Assembly: GCA_900548385.1 (NCBI GenBank)
Contig: URKJ01000021.1
Location: 18,001 to 82,000 of the forward strand
Direction of reading: 5' to 3'
Source of the DNA: an uncultured bacterium
Lineage (GTDB): Bacteria > Verrucomicrobiota > Lentisphaeria > Victivallales > UBA1829
Length of the DNA stretch: 64,000 nucleotides
Shown: positions 61,865-64,000 of the stretch, one piece after another
Numbering within the stretch: the stretch's first letter is position 1
How the letters are laid out: every line of letters starts with the position of its first letter
Program-made: the position numbers and the translations under genes
Notes under the pieces: model-generated
The model's input: the letters and a program-made list of their open reading frames with translations, nothing else
Database searches by the model: none
What the model was told of the DNA's origin: nothing

Positions 61865-63277
61865 ATGGATTATCTGAAAAGTGTCGGAACAGTGAAAGCT
61901 GTTTCCTCCGATCAAGTCGGGCAATCGCCGATCGGACTCGGATTTGAAAAACTCGACCGCGGGGTATTCGATCCGGAAAAGGCATATGACAAGGTCGCAC
62001 AACTCGGCGTCAAATGGATCCGCATCCAGTCCGGCTGGGCGCGGACGGAGACTGAAAAGGGAGTCTATCACTGGGAGTGGATCGACAGCATCATCGACAA
62101 TCTGCTCCGGCGCGGTCTGCAGCCGTGGGTCTGTCTCTGTTACGGAAACGGGCTTTATGACGCCAGCGCCGCCGAGATTTTCGGTGCAGTCGGCTGCCCC
62201 CCGATCCATACCGGAGAGCAGAAACAGGCGTGGCACAATTATGTCTCCGCATTCACCGCCCGCTACCGCGGAAAAATCCAGTGGTATGAAGTCTGGAACG
62301 AGCCGGACGGCACCTGGTGCTGGAAGCACGGAGTCAGCGGAACGGAATATGGCGAATTCATCAAGGCGACTGCAGCCGCGGTCCGGTCCGGAGATCCCGA
62401 TGCAAAAGTCATCGGCGGCTCCACCTGCCTGCCCGGCTATCAGTGGATCAACGACGTACTTGCCACCGGAGCAGCCCAGGTCATCGACGCCGTCACTTAT
62501 CATGCATACAACGCCGACGAAACCGGTGTGTTCGAGCGGGTCCGTGCTCTGCGCAAGCTCTGCGACGCCTACAATCCCGCCATTCAGCTGATTCAGGGCG
62601 AAACCGGAACCCAGTCCCGAAGCGACGGCGCGGGCGCGCTCCGCGGTGCGGCGTGGACTCCGGAACGGCAGGCGAAGTTCCTGGCACGCCACATCATGGC
62701 AGACCTGTTTCAGGATATAAAGTTCGCCTCCTATTTCTCCTGTCTGGACATGATCGAAGCGCTCAGGGGACGAGTCGGCGACAAAGCCAGTTATCTTGAT
62801 TACGGCTACTTCGGCGTACTCGGCGCGGAATTCGACGAAAACGGCATTGCATCCGGAGAATATAAGCCGAAACTCTCCTACCGCACGCTCCAGGTACTCG
62901 CCTCCATTTTCCGCGAGGAATTCACCCGGGAAGAATTCCCGTTCTATTTCCGCAGTCTCGGTTCCACACGCCTGATGCGCGATGAAGACCATGTGGAGTC
63001 CCTTCTTTATCAGGGCTTCCGCAAACCGAACGGCTCCTGCGCCGTCGTCTACTGGAAACCAACGGAACTGCTTACGACATCGTACGAAGCGACGATCTGT
63101 ATCGAAATCGCCCTTGTCAGCGGGAAACCGCACCTCATCGACATCATTGACGGAACCGTTTATGAAATTCCGGAAACATTGATTGAGGACAATGGAAAAG
63201 GCGTACGGGTTTTCCGGAACATTCCGCTGAAAGACTCCCCGCTTCTTCTCACGTTCGGAGATTTTGCGGAATTCTGA
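61865..63277 (+). CDS. Clan-A-like glycoside hydrolase, no signal peptide
   Basis: The protein has 470 residues. The TIM barrel reads from residue 20: GLGFEKLDRG, VKWIRIQSGWARTE. The acid/base Glu146 is in the WNEP motif (YEVWNEPDGT), and Glu246 in LIQGETGTQ is the likely nucleophile; both match GH39/GH5-type clan-A enzymes. A small beta-domain forms the last 80 residues. No signal peptide is seen, so it may act inside the cell or be exported another way. AAGGAG lies upstream. A terminator follows. It is followed by the third prepilin gene. Confidence 0.9.
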   Translation: MDYLKSVGTVKAVSSDQVGQSPIGLGFEKLDRGVFDPEKAYDKVAQLGVKWIRIQSGWARTETEKGVYHWEWIDSIIDNLLRRGLQPWVCLCYGNGLYDASAAEIFGAVGCPPIHTGEQKQAWHNYVSAFTARYRGKIQWYEVWNEPDGTWCWKHGVSGTEYGEFIKATAAAVRSGDPDAKVIGGSTCLPGYQWINDVLATGAAQVIDAVTYHAYNADETGVFERVRALRKLCDAYNPAIQLIQGETGTQSRSDGAGALRGAAWTPERQAKFLARHIMADLFQDIKFASYFSCLDMIEALRGRVGDKASYLDYGYFGVLGAEFDENGIASGEYKPKLSYRTLQVLASIFREEFTREEFPFYFRSLGSTRLMRDEDHVESLLYQGFRKPNGSCAVVYWKPTELLTTSYEATICIEIALVSGKPHLIDIIDGTVYEIPETLIEDNGKGVRVFRNIPLKDSPLLLTFGDFAEF

Positions 63278-63301
63278 TTTTTTTAACGGAATTTTCATCT
63301 T

Positions 63302-63343
63302 CCGCCGGAGCGATACTGAAATCGTCCGGCGGTATTTTTTTTT
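63302..63343 (+). terminator. Strong terminator after the glycoside hydrolase
   Basis: CCGCCGGA (63302-63309) pairs with TCCGGCGG (63325-63332), with an inner CGAT/ATCG stem, followed by nine T's. Confidence 0.85.
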
Positions 63344-63424
63344 GCAGAAGTCCGTTTTTCACCGTTGCCGGAGCAGTTTTTTCTCGGAAAAATACTTTTT
63401 TTGATATTTTTATAAAACAGGGGA

Positions 63425-63453
63425 TTGACAAAAGTAAAGAAATGGCTTATAAT
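63425..63453 (+). promoter_or_regulatory. Consensus promoter of third prepilin gene
   Basis: TTGACA at 63425-63430, 17 nt, TATAAT at 63448-63453: a perfect consensus. It is preceded by CAGGGGA, giving the same CAGGGGATTGAC as the promoter at 41600. Confidence 0.85.
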
Positions 63454-63514
63454 ATAAAGCAGAAAGATTAAATGATAAGCATTGTAAACAAAACATAAAA
63501 AAAGGAGAAACATC

Positions 63515-63954
63515 ATGAAAAAAGTAAAAACAAGAAAAAACAGGTTCACCCTCATAGAGCTCCTCGTGGTAATTGCGATCATCGCGATTCTTGCAGGTAT
63601 GCTACTGCCGGCTCTGAATGCGGCACGGGAAACAGCAAGGCAGATCTCCTGTACCAATATGATGAAACAGATGGGGACCGCCGGAATCACCTATACCTCG
63701 GACAGCGATGACTATTGGGTCCCGTTTGAAATGGCCCTGCCGGAAAACGTCCGTACCCGTTGGTTCATGCATCCGCAATTCCAGTCACTGCTCGGCATAA
63801 AGAGCTATGCGGATCAGGAACCGGAATGGGGCTCCCAGTACTGGCCCGCCAACTCTCTTTGTCCCAACACACGGACTCCCGACGGACGCCGCAGCATGAG
63901 TTATAAACATGCCGGACAGACCTTCGGTATGCAGAAAAACAACTGGGATCAGAC
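63515..63954 (+). CDS. Prepilin-like protein, cut by contig end
   Basis: At least 146 residues are visible from ATG 63515, behind AAAGGAG. The basic start MKKVKTRKNR precedes FTLIELLVVIAIIAILAGMLL, almost the same as the copy at 42732. The residue before the cleavage point is Arg, not Gly. The globular part includes SCTNMMKQMGTAGITYTSDSDD, close to the first copy. True sequence ends at about 63954, and the frame then runs into adapter, so the H-X9-DG end is missing. It has its own strong promoter. Partial, not a pseudogene. Confidence 0.9.
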
Positions 63955-64000
63955 CTGTCTCTTATACACATCTCCGAGCCCACGAGACGGAGCTACATCT
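63955..64000. other. Illumina Nextera adapter and index (assembly artefact)
   Basis: The sequence matches the Nextera transposase end (CTGTCTCTTATACACATCT, 63955-63973), then CCGAGCCCACGAGAC (63974-63988), an 8-base index GGAGCTAC (63989-63996) and the first bases of the P7 tail (ATCT). This is library sequence, not genome. The - strand translation gives the familiar artefact peptide MGSEMCIRDR. Confidence 0.98.

Noticed and set aside
63765..63983. - strand frame beginning MGSEMCIRDR
   Set aside because: Its N-terminus is translated from Nextera adapter.

Overview
The window looks like a draft contig from a Lentisphaerota/Victivallales-type bacterium. The main clue is three prepilin-like genes with the FTLIELL N-terminus, followed in the complete ones by an H-X9/10-DG signature, a combination typical of Lentisphaerota and Planctomycetota. 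Large exported glycoside-hydrolase-like proteins and AraC/GntR regulators fit the same picture. Taxonomy is an inference from gene content only. The last 46 bases are Illumina Nextera adapter plus index, so the right edge is a contig end and the last gene is artificially cut.

Region 1 (1-13,604) is an accessory, more A/T-rich block, all on the + strand. It holds unrecognised membrane proteins, a membrane protein with an NlpC/P60 domain, a DUF1963 protein, an AAA_14/DUF4143 ATPase, a NADAR-domain protein, a large zinc-ribbon membrane protein, an MreB/actin-like ATPase and a SUKH-like protein. Genes overlap by 4 nt or nearly touch, and three junctions reuse almost the same ribosome-binding/stop/start sequence. 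SUKH and DUF1963 families are known from polymorphic-toxin immunity loci, but the block as a whole is not a system I recognise.

Region 2 (13,616-40,306) is mostly housekeeping: tyrS, lysS, yggU-ftsH, an FHA membrane protein, tig-clpP-clpX, proB-miaB, an LptF/LptG permease, serC, a CorA-like transporter, a broken ogt gene, an isopropylmalate/citramalate-synthase-family gene, an AraC regulator, a NIF3 protein overlapping a membrane metallopeptidase, rhaB, metG, pepF and a dus gene.

Region 3 (40,307-50,082) has tRNA-Ile2(CAU) beside palindromic repeats, two small orphan genes, an operon of GntR/LacI-type regulator, prepilin and a 1,338-residue exported glycoside-hydrolase-like protein, and then an intact four-gene phage head cluster (scaffold, major capsid, cement-like, head-tail adaptor) with no terminase, portal, tail or integrase nearby.

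Region 4 (50,177-64,000) has argG, uppP, tRNA-Arg(UCU), an AraC regulator divergent from a prepilin/glycoside hydrolase/alpha-helical-barrel operon, an M48-type peptidase, a nitroreductase, another clan-A-like glycoside hydrolase and a third prepilin gene cut by adapter. Many start regions carry good sigma70-type promoters (TTGNNN, 16-17 nt, TATAAT/TATATT), and many units end in strong hairpins.
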